From positions 1 through 62,481 of the forward strand of contig JAFWFU010000025.1 in the NCBI GenBank assembly GCA_017515425.1: a stretch of DNA of 62,481 nt, written 5' to 3'. Made by a program: the position numbers and the translations under genes. Origin of the DNA: Mogibacterium sp. (lineage in GTDB: Bacteria; Bacillota; Clostridia; Peptostreptococcales; Anaerovoracaceae). How positions within the stretch are numbered: the stretch's first letter is position 1; every line of letters begins with the position of its first letter. Of this stretch, positions 1 through 9,200 are shown in pieces. The notes beneath the pieces were generated by a model, which ran no database searches, was not told where the DNA came from, and was given only the letters and a program-made list of their open reading frames with translations.

Positions 1-109
1 AACACATCAACATTTTCCTTGATTGCTGTGGAAAGAAGATGTTTCTCGTTTGTTCTGAGGGAAAGAATATCATTGATACAAGAATATTAGTGTCAAGCAT
101 AACTCGCAT
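1..109 (-). pseudogene. PIN-domain toxin, partial and probably frameshifted
   Basis: Reading leftwards from the ATG at 109-107 gives a start of the form MRVMLDTNILVS followed by IFFPS, the classic N-terminus of a PIN-domain ribonuclease toxin with its first catalytic Asp. After about 18 residues the resemblance stops. The +1-shifted frame then reads LLSTAIKENVDV, which resembles the C-terminal half of the same family, where it normally precedes TGDKDF. I infer that an internal deletion with frameshift removed most of the middle of the gene, although the window edge cuts it. It starts 2 nt after the stop of the antitoxin gene, a typical toxin-antitoxin operon arrangement. Confidence 0.6.
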
Positions 110-111
110 GA

Positions 112-372
112 TTAATACCCCCTGACTTCTTTGCGAACTTCTTTCTTCATATATTCTTGCAACTCATCCTCAGAGTTAAAGCCAGCTTTCTTGGCTTCTC
201 CATCAAAGGCTTCAGCAACTCGTGTAAACGCAACAAGAGCAGCGTTATCAAAGTAATATCTGCCATTCTCTTCCTGAATAACGACCTTGTCTCCGCCCTT
301 TAATTTCAAATTGCGTCTTACAGATATTGGAATTGTTATTTGACCTTTATCCGATACTGTTGCAATTTCCAT
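112..372 (-). CDS. AbrB/MazE-type antitoxin (SpoVT-AbrB domain)
   Basis: An 86-residue protein whose first ~45 residues (MEIATVSDKGQITIP, then a VRRNLKL and GDKVVI pattern) are a swapped-hairpin AbrB DNA-binding domain. The charged C-terminal tail would bind the toxin. The ATG at 372 is preferred over an upstream ATG at 393 because an AAAGGAG Shine-Dalgarno lies 7 nt before it. It would neutralise the PIN toxin encoded just downstream and autoregulate the operon. The toxin looks damaged, so the antitoxin may be an orphan. Confidence 0.85.
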   Translation of the reverse strand: MEIATVSDKGQITIPISVRRNLKLKGGDKVVIQEENGRYYFDNAALVAFTRVAEAFDGEAKKAGFNSEDELQEYMKKEVRKEVRGY

Positions 373-415
373 AAAGCATCTCCTTTCGTACATTCTTTAC
401 TTTCTTTACATCCTG

Positions 416-444
416 ATTATAAACTGAAATAGCCATATATACAA
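416..444 (-). promoter_or_regulatory. Promoter of the antitoxin operon
   Basis: On the minus strand TTGTAT (444-439) and a perfect TATAAT (421-416) are separated by 17 nt, about 44 nt upstream of the antitoxin ATG. Sigma-A type; the -35 matches consensus at 4 of 6 positions. Confidence 0.55.
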
Positions 445-462
445 TACTGAATTTGAGGACAT

Positions 463-498
463 AAAAAATGCAGAAAGAACAATAAGCTCATTCTGCAT
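463..498 (-). terminator. Rho-independent terminator after lysS
   Basis: ATGCAGAA and TTCTGCAT form an 8-bp stem around a 15-nt loop. On the minus strand it is followed by a run of six T. It lies ~105 nt past the lysS stop and would end the greA-lysS transcript before the antitoxin promoter. The stretch 540-570 also holds a tandem GGTCGTAAAT repeat of unknown meaning. Confidence 0.7.
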
Positions 499-601
499 CT
501 TCACTATCTCAATTAGTCAACAGGGTGCTCTCTTCACTTTTGGTCGTAAATCGGTCGTAAATAATGCCTGTTGCAGAAAAGGAATGTTGAAATTTCAGTA
601 A

Positions 602-2149
602 CTATTTCGCTTCCGGCTTCATTACAGGGAATAACTGCACATCTCGTATTGTTGCGCTGTCTGTCAGCAGCATTACGAGGCGGTCGACGCCGATGCCGAT
701 GCCGCCGGTCGGCGGCATACCGACTTCGAGAGCATTGACGAAGTCGGTATCCATTGGATGAGCTTCGTCATCAATGCCGGCATCGAGCTGTCGCTGCTGC
801 TCGGCAAATCTCTCGTATTGGTCTATCGGATCGTTCAGCTCGGAGAATGCGTTTGAAATCTCCCAGCCGTTTATATATGCCTCAAACCTTCTTGTGATAC
901 GCGGGTCCTTCGGGTCTTTCTTGGCAAGCGGCGATATTTCCAATGGGTGCCCGCAGACAAAGCAAGGCCCGTCAAGGAAGCCCGGAATATCCTCGCAGTA
1001 ATCCTCAAACATCTCGGCGATAATCTTGCCGCGGCTCCATTCGGATTCGTCCTCGAACTTCATGCCATAGTCCTTGGCGGCTTTAAGCGCCTCTTCATCA
1101 CTGTCAATCTTATCGAAAGGAATGCCCGTCGCCTTGATGACCGCCTCAGTCATATCAATCTTATTCCACGGCGGCGTTACGTCGAATTCCTTGTCTCCGT
1201 ATTTGATAATCGGACTGCCGTTCACAGCCATGGCGCATTTATAAGTCACCTGCTCCATGAGATCCATCATGGTCTCGAGGTTCACATAAGCCTTGTACGC
1301 CTCCATGGACGTGAACTCCGGGCTGTGGTTCTTATCCATGCCCTCGTTTCGGAAAACCTTGCCAATCTCATAGACACCGTCAAGCCCGCCGACGATGAGC
1401 CTCTTTAGGTGAAGCTCGAGGGAAATCCTGAGCGTCATATCTATGTCGAGGGTGTTGTGGTGAGTCCAGAACGGTCTTGCCGCCGCGCCGCCCGCGATAT
1501 TTCCGAGCACGGGAGTCTCAACTTCGATAAGGTCATAATCCTCTTCGAGAACCTTCCTCATAGTGCTGATAATCTTCGCCCTCTTGGTAAACGTATCTCG
1601 GACGTCCTCATTCATAATGAGATCGACATATCTCTGACGGTATCTGAGGTCCGTATCTTTCAGTCCATGCCATTTATTAGGCAGCACTTGAAGGGACTTG
1701 CAGAGCAGGCTTACCTGCGCCGCTCTTACGCTTATCTCCCCCGTCTTGGTCTTGAAGACCTCGCCGACCACGCCAATGATGTCGCCGACGTCGTAGGTCT
1801 TGAAAACATTGTATTCGTCAGCCGTGATATTATCCCTTGCCACGAAGATCTGAATTCGCCCCTGTTTGTCCTGCATATCCACGAAGGCGACCTTCCCCAT
1901 GCGGCGAAAAGCCATGATACGCCCCGCCACTCTGACCTCCTGATCCTCCATGGCGTCGAAATTGTCCTTAATATCTGCGGAATGCGCGGACACGTCAAAG
2001 GTCTCCACGAGGTATGGATCCCTTCCCATCTCGCGAAGCTCTTCCAATTTCTTTCTCTTTATCTGCCTCTGCTCGCCGATTTCCTTTTCGGTAAGCTCTC
2101 TCTCCTCAGCCTCGGGGGCTGCTGCTTTCTGCTCCTTAACGTCAGACAT
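602..2149 (-). CDS. lysS: Lysyl-tRNA synthetase, class II
   Basis: A 515-residue cytoplasmic enzyme that charges tRNA-Lys. An N-terminal OB-fold (about residues 65-180) precedes the class II core. Motif 2 is visible as VYEIGKVFRNEG and motif 3 as GIGIGVDRLVMLLT, together with the GGAAARPF segment typical of bacterial LysS. The first ~35 residues are a charged Ala/Glu extension. The start overlaps the greA stop as TAATG, so the two genes are probably translationally coupled. A GGAGG lies 10 nt before the ATG. Length is normal for the family (about 490-510). Confidence 0.96.
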   Translation of the reverse strand: MSDVKEQKAAAPEAEERELTEKEIGEQRQIKRKKLEELREMGRDPYLVETFDVSAHSADIKDNFDAMEDQEVRVAGRIMAFRRMGKVAFVDMQDKQGRIQIFVARDNITADEYNVFKTYDVGDIIGVVGEVFKTKTGEISVRAAQVSLLCKSLQVLPNKWHGLKDTDLRYRQRYVDLIMNEDVRDTFTKRAKIISTMRKVLEEDYDLIEVETPVLGNIAGGAAARPFWTHHNTLDIDMTLRISLELHLKRLIVGGLDGVYEIGKVFRNEGMDKNHSPEFTSMEAYKAYVNLETMMDLMEQVTYKCAMAVNGSPIIKYGDKEFDVTPPWNKIDMTEAVIKATGIPFDKIDSDEEALKAAKDYGMKFEDESEWSRGKIIAEMFEDYCEDIPGFLDGPCFVCGHPLEISPLAKKDPKDPRITRRFEAYINGWEISNAFSELNDPIDQYERFAEQQRQLDAGIDDEAHPMDTDFVNALEVGMPPTGGIGIGVDRLVMLLTDSATIRDVQLFPVMKPEAK

Positions 2150-2631
2150 TATCTCTGAACCTCCATAATCTTATATCTTGCGATTCCGTCCGGGATTGGA
2201 AACTCAACCACGTCCCCCGCCTTATGCCCCATGATATGCTCGCCTACGAGCGAGGCATTTGAAAGCTTTCCGTTCAGCGGATCCGCCTCGGTAGTTCCCA
2301 CGATTTTATAGGTGAATGTCTTTTTCAAGTCCATATCCCTCAGCTTGACCGTGCGACCCGTCTGAACCGTGTCGTCTCCGTCATCAGTCGTCTCGTCCAC
2401 TATCTTCGCCGTGCGGAGGATTTCCTCGATATTGCTGATTCTTTCCTCAGTCTCCGCCTGAGCGTCCTTCGCTGCGTCGTACTCGGCATTCTCGCTGATG
2501 TCTCCGAGAGAAATAGCCTCTTTGAGCCTCTCTGCGTTTTCCTTCCTCACCACCATTACAAGGTGGTCAAGCTCCGCATTCAGCTTCTCATAACCTTCTC
2601 TGGTCATTTCATGTGTTTTTCCGGCTGCCAT
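2149..2631 (-). CDS. greA: Transcription elongation factor GreA
   Basis: A 160-residue protein that rescues backtracked RNA polymerase by stimulating transcript cleavage. The N-terminal coiled coil carries the GreA signature GDISENAEYDAAK with the acidic tip residues. The C-terminal FKBP-like domain contains the LVGEHIMGHKAGD loop. AAAGGAAAGAAAT precedes the ATG. It is followed directly by lysS, with a 1-nt stop/start overlap, a pairing common in Clostridia. Confidence 0.96.
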   Translation of the reverse strand: MAAGKTHEMTREGYEKLNAELDHLVMVVRKENAERLKEAISLGDISENAEYDAAKDAQAETEERISNIEEILRTAKIVDETTDDGDDTVQTGRTVKLRDMDLKKTFTYKIVGTTEADPLNGKLSNASLVGEHIMGHKAGDVVEFPIPDGIARYKIMEVQR

Positions 2632-2683
2632 ATTTCTTTCCTTTCTCTATGCACCTGGACTTTATCTTCCTTTTATATATTGC

Positions 2684-3802
2684 CTATATATTGATCCCGT
2701 AAAGCCTGTCCGTTTCGTGAATCTTTACGTTTTCGCTTGATGTGAGCCTCAGAATGGCTGAGTATTTCAGTTTGAATTTCAGCACATCCCCTACCTTGAT
2801 GACTTCCTTGCAGTCCTCAATATCTACTATCGTATGGTCTCCAGAAGCGCCTATGACTTCCACGCCCTCAATCTGCGGGACTATATCCGTAATATCTCCG
2901 AAGTCGGCTCTCCCTATAGCGAGGAGAGCTCTCTGCCTCATGCCTCTATCCTTATATTTCGGTTTCTGCCCGAAGGCGTCCACGCCGAGCTTGCCAATAG
3001 GGTGTGAAGCCTTTTTCTTGACCTCTATCACCTCGGCTTGCAGCATGAATGCTTCGTCGCTCATTATGTCGACTTCCGCCCTGCCATAGCTCGTTCTGAG
3101 ATCTTCCTGCGGGCCGCAGAACGAAATCGCCCCTATTCTCAGCATATTTATGCGCTTCGGCATCTCCTTCTCGAAGAGCGGTATCAGGCTCGATGTAGCC
3201 CCGCCCGATATTATTTCGAGCTTACGCCCTATGGCGCTCTCCACAGCCTCGGCGTACCCTGCAAACTGCTCCATTTTTTCTTTTGTAGGCATTACCGAGC
3301 CGTAGCAACCAAGATTTGTACCTATGCCCGCGATTTTAACGAAGTCAAACTTAGTCTCAACATATTTCGCTACGTCCACGAGTTCCTCAAGTTCAAAGAA
3401 TCCCTCTCTTAAATCTCCGAGGTCTGCCATGAGAATAACCTTATGCTGTCTGTCCACCTTCACGGCTTCTTCCTCAAGCGCCCTCAAGGTGGCGAATTCG
3501 CTCTGCAAGCTATAGTCGCATATCTCTATCATTTCGGAGAGCTCGGACAGCATTGGAACTCTTATCATCATAAGCGGGAGCTTTACGCCCTCAGCTCTTG
3601 CTCTTTGGAGCTGTTCCAGCCTTGACGAGGCTATCCATTTGGCGCCGCAGTATTCATAATCAAGTGCCACGGACGCCATTCCCGTAGTAGCCTTAATAAC
3701 ACCGGCTACCTCTATTCCCGCGTCATTGCACCACGAAATCACCTGCTTCATATTGCCCCTGAGAGCCTCGTGGTCTACCCTAAGCAGAGGATATTTGCTC
3801 AT
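2684..3802 (-). CDS. Alanine/ornithine racemase family PLP enzyme (Orr-like)
   Basis: A 372-residue fold-type III PLP enzyme. The N-terminal TIM barrel has the expected PLP lysine in GVIKATTG (about residue 38) and a SGGATSS phosphate-binding motif near residue 205. The sequence belongs to the COG3457 group, which includes clostridial ornithine racemase, rather than to housekeeping Alr. Substrate (ornithine, alanine or another amino acid) cannot be told from sequence. It lies 26 nt after an acyl-CoA synthetase gene and 52 nt before greA, so it may be cotranscribed with both. An AAAGGG precedes the ATG. Confidence 0.8.
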   Translation of the reverse strand: MSKYPLLRVDHEALRGNMKQVISWCNDAGIEVAGVIKATTGMASVALDYEYCGAKWIASSRLEQLQRARAEGVKLPLMMIRVPMLSELSEMIEICDYSLQSEFATLRALEEEAVKVDRQHKVILMADLGDLREGFFELEELVDVAKYVETKFDFVKIAGIGTNLGCYGSVMPTKEKMEQFAGYAEAVESAIGRKLEIISGGATSSLIPLFEKEMPKRINMLRIGAISFCGPQEDLRTSYGRAEVDIMSDEAFMLQAEVIEVKKKASHPIGKLGVDAFGQKPKYKDRGMRQRALLAIGRADFGDITDIVPQIEGVEVIGASGDHTIVDIEDCKEVIKVGDVLKFKLKYSAILRLTSSENVKIHETDRLYGINI

Positions 3803-3828
3803 TTTATGCCCTTTCTGATTATTAGCCT

Positions 3829-5715
3829 TTACTCTGCGGTCTTATTCTCTTCCACAAATCGGCGAATCTTCATAGCGGTAGTTTTATTAAATTCGCCCTT
3901 CTTAATTATAATATGCTTTACGCGCTTCCAATCGGGAAGGCTCTGATTGACCTTGTCGATTTCGTTGTCGATAAGACTGTATACCGCGTCCTCGTCTGCC
4001 GCCTTCTCGCCGAGAGCCTCCGAGACATTCTCCCCGTCAATCCTGACCGTGGCATAAATGCCCCTCTTCATTCTGTCCTCGTTCTCCTCGTCAGCCCAGA
4101 CCATGCATTCCTCTATATACGGGCTTCTGCCTATCTTCTCTTCAATCTCCTCAGGAAAGACGTTCTTCCCGTTGGCTGCTATTATAACATTCTTCTTGCG
4201 TCCGGTAATATAGATGTAATTGTCGCTGTCGAGATAGCCGAGGTCGCCCGTGTGGAACCAGCCGTTCTCCATGCACGCCGCCGTCGCCTCGGGATTTTTA
4301 TAATAACCCAGCATAACCATAGGGCCTCGGAAACAAATCTCCCCGTTTCCGTCCTCGTCCTTATCCGCGATCTTGCACTCGGTAAATTGGAAGAGCTTGC
4401 CCGCGCTGTCGTTTCGCATAAAACGCCATTGATCGGGATTGAGCGCCACCATTGGAGAGGTCTCCGTAAGCCCATAGCCCTGCAAGCAGGGAATTCCCAT
4501 GCTGCGGAAGAACATCAGCACCTTGGGGTCGACCCTGGCACCGCCCGCAATGAACATATCAATTCGCCCGCCGAACTGCGCCATTATCTTCTTCGCAATC
4601 GGTTCGGCTATATTGAGTCCTATCTTGGACGTCAGATTGTTAATCGCAAAGAGCGCGTTGACGAGCCTGTCCCTCTTTTGTTTTTTCAGCGTCTTTTGTA
4701 TCGTATTGTAGAATTTCTCGTAAATCAGAGGCACCGCCAGGAGGAAGGTCGGTCTCACCATCTGCATATCCTTCGTAATGTATTTGAGCCCGCGGCAGAA
4801 CGCCATTGAGGCGCCCATGAACATCCCCTCCAGCATGGTGCATGTGCATTCGTATGTATGGTGAATCGGCAGTACGCTAAAGAATATGTCCTCGGGGCAA
4901 ACCTCGAGATAGGTCTGCGCGATAAGAATATCCGTGCAGAGGTTTCTATGTGAGAGCACGACCCCCTTGGAAACGCCCGTCGTGCCTGACGTGAAGAGGA
5001 TAGCCGCCATATCCGAGGCTCTCACTCTGGCGTCGAGATATGCTCTGTCTCCGCCAGCGACCTTCTGAATTCCGTCCTTCCTTATTATATCCCACGAAAA
5101 CAGCCCCTTTTTCGCATTCTCGTGAGCCTCCTGTCCAACCCCGATAACAGCCTCAAGACCTGTTTTCTTATTCGTCTTTATCTCTTTAAAAATATCGTAA
5201 TACTTTTCCTGACAGCAGATGACCGCCTTTATATCCCCCATTTTTACGAGATTTTCGAGCTCCTCAGGGGGAAGCTCCTTGTCGAGCGGAACGACGACAC
5301 CGACGCCGCCCGTTACAGCGAAGTATGACTCCGCCCATTCGTAGCAGTTTGCGCCAATGATTCCGATATGAGCGTCCTTGAGCCCCATGCTGATGAGCTC
5401 CGTTCCGATACCCCTTACATCTCGGAGAACCTCAGAATAAGTAAACTCGGTATATTCGGTCGCCCCCGGCATAATCTGATGATATAGCACCTTGCTGCCC
5501 CATATGGCGGCGGAGGACTCTATCAGATGTTTTAAATCCGTAACAGCCCTGCCCTTTTTATACATAACGGCGGGCTCTTTGCTTTCGTTTATGGCAGTAA
5601 CATAGCTCTGCATATCAGCCATCTCTGCTTTTTTAAGCTCCGCATATTCTGCGTCGCTCATCTTATATAAATCTGTGTCCCTATATCCCTCTATTACTTT
5701 TCTGTAATCACTCAT
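3829..5715 (-). CDS. Long-chain acyl-CoA synthetase (AMP-forming)
   Basis: A 628-residue member of the ANL superfamily that activates fatty acids by adenylation and CoA transfer. The P-loop motif ILFTSGTTGVSKGV lies near residue 245, GYGLTETSPMVALNP follows, and the GWFHTGDLGYLD motif and the hinge ITGRKKNVI are present. The catalytic lysine region near the C-terminus reads FNKTTAMKIRR. The ATG at 5715 is chosen over 5781 because AAGAGGTG lies 8 nt before it and the extra residues do not match the family. An inverted repeat 46 nt upstream may be an operator. Confidence 0.9.
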   Translation of the reverse strand: MSDYRKVIEGYRDTDLYKMSDAEYAELKKAEMADMQSYVTAINESKEPAVMYKKGRAVTDLKHLIESSAAIWGSKVLYHQIMPGATEYTEFTYSEVLRDVRGIGTELISMGLKDAHIGIIGANCYEWAESYFAVTGGVGVVVPLDKELPPEELENLVKMGDIKAVICCQEKYYDIFKEIKTNKKTGLEAVIGVGQEAHENAKKGLFSWDIIRKDGIQKVAGGDRAYLDARVRASDMAAILFTSGTTGVSKGVVLSHRNLCTDILIAQTYLEVCPEDIFFSVLPIHHTYECTCTMLEGMFMGASMAFCRGLKYITKDMQMVRPTFLLAVPLIYEKFYNTIQKTLKKQKRDRLVNALFAINNLTSKIGLNIAEPIAKKIMAQFGGRIDMFIAGGARVDPKVLMFFRSMGIPCLQGYGLTETSPMVALNPDQWRFMRNDSAGKLFQFTECKIADKDEDGNGEICFRGPMVMLGYYKNPEATAACMENGWFHTGDLGYLDSDNYIYITGRKKNVIIAANGKNVFPEEIEEKIGRSPYIEECMVWADEENEDRMKRGIYATVRIDGENVSEALGEKAADEDAVYSLIDNEIDKVNQSLPDWKRVKHIIIKKGEFNKTTAMKIRRFVEENKTAE

Positions 5716-5760
5716 TAAAAAAACACCTCTTAACCGTGCCTTCTCGCTATATATAAACGC

Positions 5761-5791
5761 ATGAGCCACACATATTATCATGGTGGCTCAT
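5761..5791. promoter_or_regulatory. Perfect dyad upstream of the acyl-CoA synthetase gene
   Basis: ATGAGCCAC (5761-5769) and GTGGCTCAT (5783-5791) are perfect 9-bp inverted arms with a 13-nt centre, ~46 nt upstream of the acyl-CoA synthetase start. It could be a repressor operator (for example for a lipid-responsive regulator) or an RNA hairpin. No T-run follows on the minus strand. Confidence 0.4.
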
Positions 5792-5845
5792 GTTGAGTAT
5801 TTTACCACTGTTTATCCTTGTTTTCAAGGATTGCTTAGGGTCATT

Positions 5846-5995
5846 CTATTTCACTTTTACTGTAATCTTCACGGTCTTGGTTCCCGCTTCGTACAAGTCG
5901 CTGCCTGCCGCGTTCACGGTGATTATCAGCACATAGCTGCCCTTCTTCGTACCCTTCTTGACCGTAATCTTGCCGTTCTTCTTCGCAACTGCAAA
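5846..5995 (-). pseudogene. C-terminal remnant of a surface protein
   Basis: The minus strand from about 5995 to the TAG at 5846-5848 reads as ~49 codons ending in KKGSYVLIITVNAAG then TKTVKITVKVK. This is the tail of a bacterial Ig-like or BspA-type surface protein. No start codon or upstream domains exist in this frame; the frame runs directly into the hairpin at 5991-6023. I infer a leftover C-terminal fragment or donor cassette next to the intact surface-protein gene at 6203-9274. Confidence 0.6.
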
Positions 5996-6023
5996 AGGAG
6001 AGACTTGTCGCCTCTCCTTTTGC
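5991..6023. terminator. 12-bp hairpin, part of a repeated terminator-like module
   Basis: GCAAAAGGAGAG and CTCTCCTTTTGC are perfect inverted arms around a 9-nt loop. A similar hairpin with similar flanking bases occurs at 22805-22847, also downstream of a large surface-protein gene. There is no T-run on the minus strand here, so termination is uncertain. Between here and 6202 there is also a CGGAGG/CCTCCG hairpin (6134-6152) and a TGACA/TGTCA dyad, but no gene. Confidence 0.5.
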
Positions 6024-6202
6024 GTGTTCAGTTACAGAACGGTTATAACTCGGATTCTTCTCAGAATCCTGCGCTAACATTTTTGTTTTCTGTCAGAATG
6101 ACAGAAATTTCATTTTGTCATTCTTATATCTATCGGAGGAGCTTTGCCTCCGTAGATCAATGCTTTCTTCCTTGCGGCAACGCCGTAATTTTTATGAAAG
6201 CA

Positions 6203-9200
6203 TTATTTCACTGTTACCTTCTTGCCTGCATTCGCAGTCGTGAAGATCTTCTTATACTTCTTGACGTACTTCTTGTTGACCTTCTTCGAGCCGACCTTCA
6301 CCTGTACGGTCTTGAGCTTCGAGCCCTTGAAGCTGCCCTTTACGCGCTTCTTCGTCAGATATTTGGTCTTGACTACGACTGTGGTCGCCTTGCTCTTCTT
6401 GAAGGCATTCTTGTTCAGCTTCTCGATATTAGCACCGAGGGTAACCTTCCTAATCTTCTTAGCCCTGAATGCCTTAGCCTCTACGCGGGTTACCTCATAA
6501 GTCTTACCTTCGTATTTAACTTCCTTAGGTATATTAACCTTCTTAGCATTCTTAGCCAGAACGAGAGTCGCCTCGCCGTCCCATGTTTCGCCAGGCATTT
6601 TGATAATTCTATATCTGTTCTTAGCGTATTCGAATTCTTTTCCGAACTCATTTACTTTCTTGAGGAGCTCATTCGCCGCGTCAAGCATCTTCTTAGCCTC
6701 TACAGCCTGGGCTGAATTCGCACCGTATTTAGCCGATACAAATGAGTAATAATCCTGAGTTGCTTTTACCGCTTCCTGAGCCGCCTTTAGAGCTTCCGGA
6801 GTGCTCGGATCAGCATTCACCAGCTTTTCAGCCTTTTTCAGCTTCTGGTCAGCCGCAAGCTTATATGCCGCCTCGAGTGCAGTGTCTGACTTAGGCTTAA
6901 TATCATTCGTCAGTGTTGACATGAGGCTGTCAGCTTGTGCAGTAAGCCCCGAATCTCCCGTGGCGTCTGCAATAGCCTTGAGCTCTTCAATCGCCTTCTT
7001 CGCAGCCTCTACCTTAGCCGCCGCAGCCTCAGCCGCCTTCTTAGCAGCGTCTACTGCCGTATCTGACGCAGCCGAGCTCGGATCCTTCGCAACTTCCGCC
7101 TCAGCCGCCTTGATTGCAGCCTCCGCGTCGGTTATGGCTTTCTTCGCGTCATCAGCCGCAGTTGCAGCCTCGGAGCCCTTCTTATTCTTTTCTCTGCTAT
7201 ATGCTTCCTCGGCAGCTACCTTCGTGTCGAAAGCAGTATCATAATTATCTGCTGCCTCGGCAGTCGCAGCCGCCGTTCTCTGAGCCGCAGGCTCCATATC
7301 CGCAAGTGAATTTGCAGCATTCTTCAAATCTGCGTCGCCATTTTCCTCAGCCGCATATTTGGCGTCCTCTGCCTTGACCTTCGCATAGTTTGCCGCGCTT
7401 GCTGCCAGGTTAGCAGCATTCTTCGCTTCCGCCGCCGCTGTTCTAGCCTCTACGGCATCGTCCAATGCCTTCTTGGCAGCCAATACAGCCTCTGCGGAGC
7501 CCGGATTCTTCTTCGAAACTTCCTCAGCCGCCTTCATGGACGCGTCAGCTATCTGCTGAGCCTTCGCTGCGAGGTTCTTCGCCGTAAGCGCCTCTCCCTC
7601 GAGTCTGTTCGCCTCGGTTGCCGCATTGCGAGCGTCCTCGATAAGCCCTTCTACAGTATCCTTATAGCTATCCTGTTTGTAGAGAAGCGGATAGACTGCT
7701 TTGAGATCCTCAAAGGCTGCAAGTCTGTCAGCAGTCTTTGTCTCATGCCCTGCCATAATATTTATCGCATCTATTGCAGCCTGAGCCGCAGCCTTGTCCT
7801 CGTCAGAGGCGGTTGAACTTCCCAAAATCGCTTGGAAAGGTCTCATCAGCGCGTGGCTGCTGTGGAATACTTCATCAATATTTTCTATGTCGCTGAGATC
7901 GAGCTTCTCTAGACCGTTTATCAGTTCAATGCTTCTAAGTCTGCTGAGGAACGCCAGCCCTTCCTCTACATTGCTCAGGTCGAGATTGCCTATGCCGTCT
8001 ATCCTCTTGAGTCCGTCTGTCGAACGAATCATATGCTTTATATTATTCACATTGCTCGTATCGAAATTCGAGAGGTCAAGATACTCGAGGGCATTATTCC
8101 CTGAGAACATTCCTTCCAAAGTAGTTGCACTGCTGGTATCGAAGCGTGACACATCCAGCACCTTGACGGACTGTGCGCCGCCAAACATGCCACCGAAGTT
8201 TTTCACATTGCCGGTACTCCATCCCGATACATCTATCGGATCCAATTTTACGCAACCATTGAACAAATTCGCCATATTCTGCACATTAACCGTATTGAAG
8301 CCCGACACGTCCGCTGTCTCAAGGGAAACGCAGCCCCAGAACATGCGGTCTATAGTCTTAGCATTGCTAGTGTCGAAATTCGAAACATCTACGGACTTGA
8401 GAGCTTGGCAGTTTTGGAACATTCTTTGCATGCTGATTGCATTTCCTGTATTGAGGTTTTGCAGCCCATCTATCTTCTCAAGGCTGGTGCAATAAATAAA
8501 CAGGTTGTCGAAACTTTTAACTCCGCCCGTATTAAATCCCGTGCCGAATTTTACGCTCTTTAGAGCCGGACAGCCACCGAACATTGTTGAGATTGTATAA
8601 AGCTCGTCGCAGGTGTTCCATTTGCTCAAATCAGCCTTCTTTATCGCGGTGCCGGCAAACATTTCCTGCATATTTCTAACCTTGCTCACATTCCATGAGA
8701 ATATTCCATCCATTGATGTAACCTTGGGGCTATGAACATTATTCCAAGATTCGCTTGAGCTATCCCATATTCTGTATGAGAAAAGCCCGAGCATATCCGT
8801 TACTTCCGCGGTGTTTATCTTTTCCAGACCTTTGAGAGCAGTCAGGTTCGGCATACCGGAAAAGATAAAGCGGAGACTTCCTCTTGCAATTATATCTCCC
8901 TCAACTTCGACAGTATTTATTCTAATGTCTCTACCGTTTGCAAGCCAAGGCCATTCAGCTCTTCTCGCCGCCGTGGCTTCGCTTTCCGCTCTCGGGTCTC
9001 TTGAAGGGTCAAGAGGTCCTAATTCAAGATATGTGTCCTCAACGAACCCTGTTTCCGCACCCTCATGGTTGGTGAGAACCTGAGTCTCCTTGACTTTTCC
9101 CAGCTTGAGAACTCCGCCATCAGTTATTTCCCAATCAAGCCCATTATAGGTGCCGCTTAGCGGCTCCGCATGTGCCTTGAGCGACGTCAGCATGGCGAAA

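Noticed and set aside
540-575. Tandem GGTCGTAAAT as an attachment site
   Set aside because: No integrase or tRNA gene adjacent and no second copy seen elsewhere in the window.
5780-6715. 311-codon plus-strand ORF
   Set aside because: Antisense to the DUF285 surface protein and its intergenic region; no family resemblance or ribosome-binding site.
7114-7377. Plus-strand ORFs opposite the Ala-rich coiled coil
   Set aside because: Shadow frames typical of GC-biased Ala codons.
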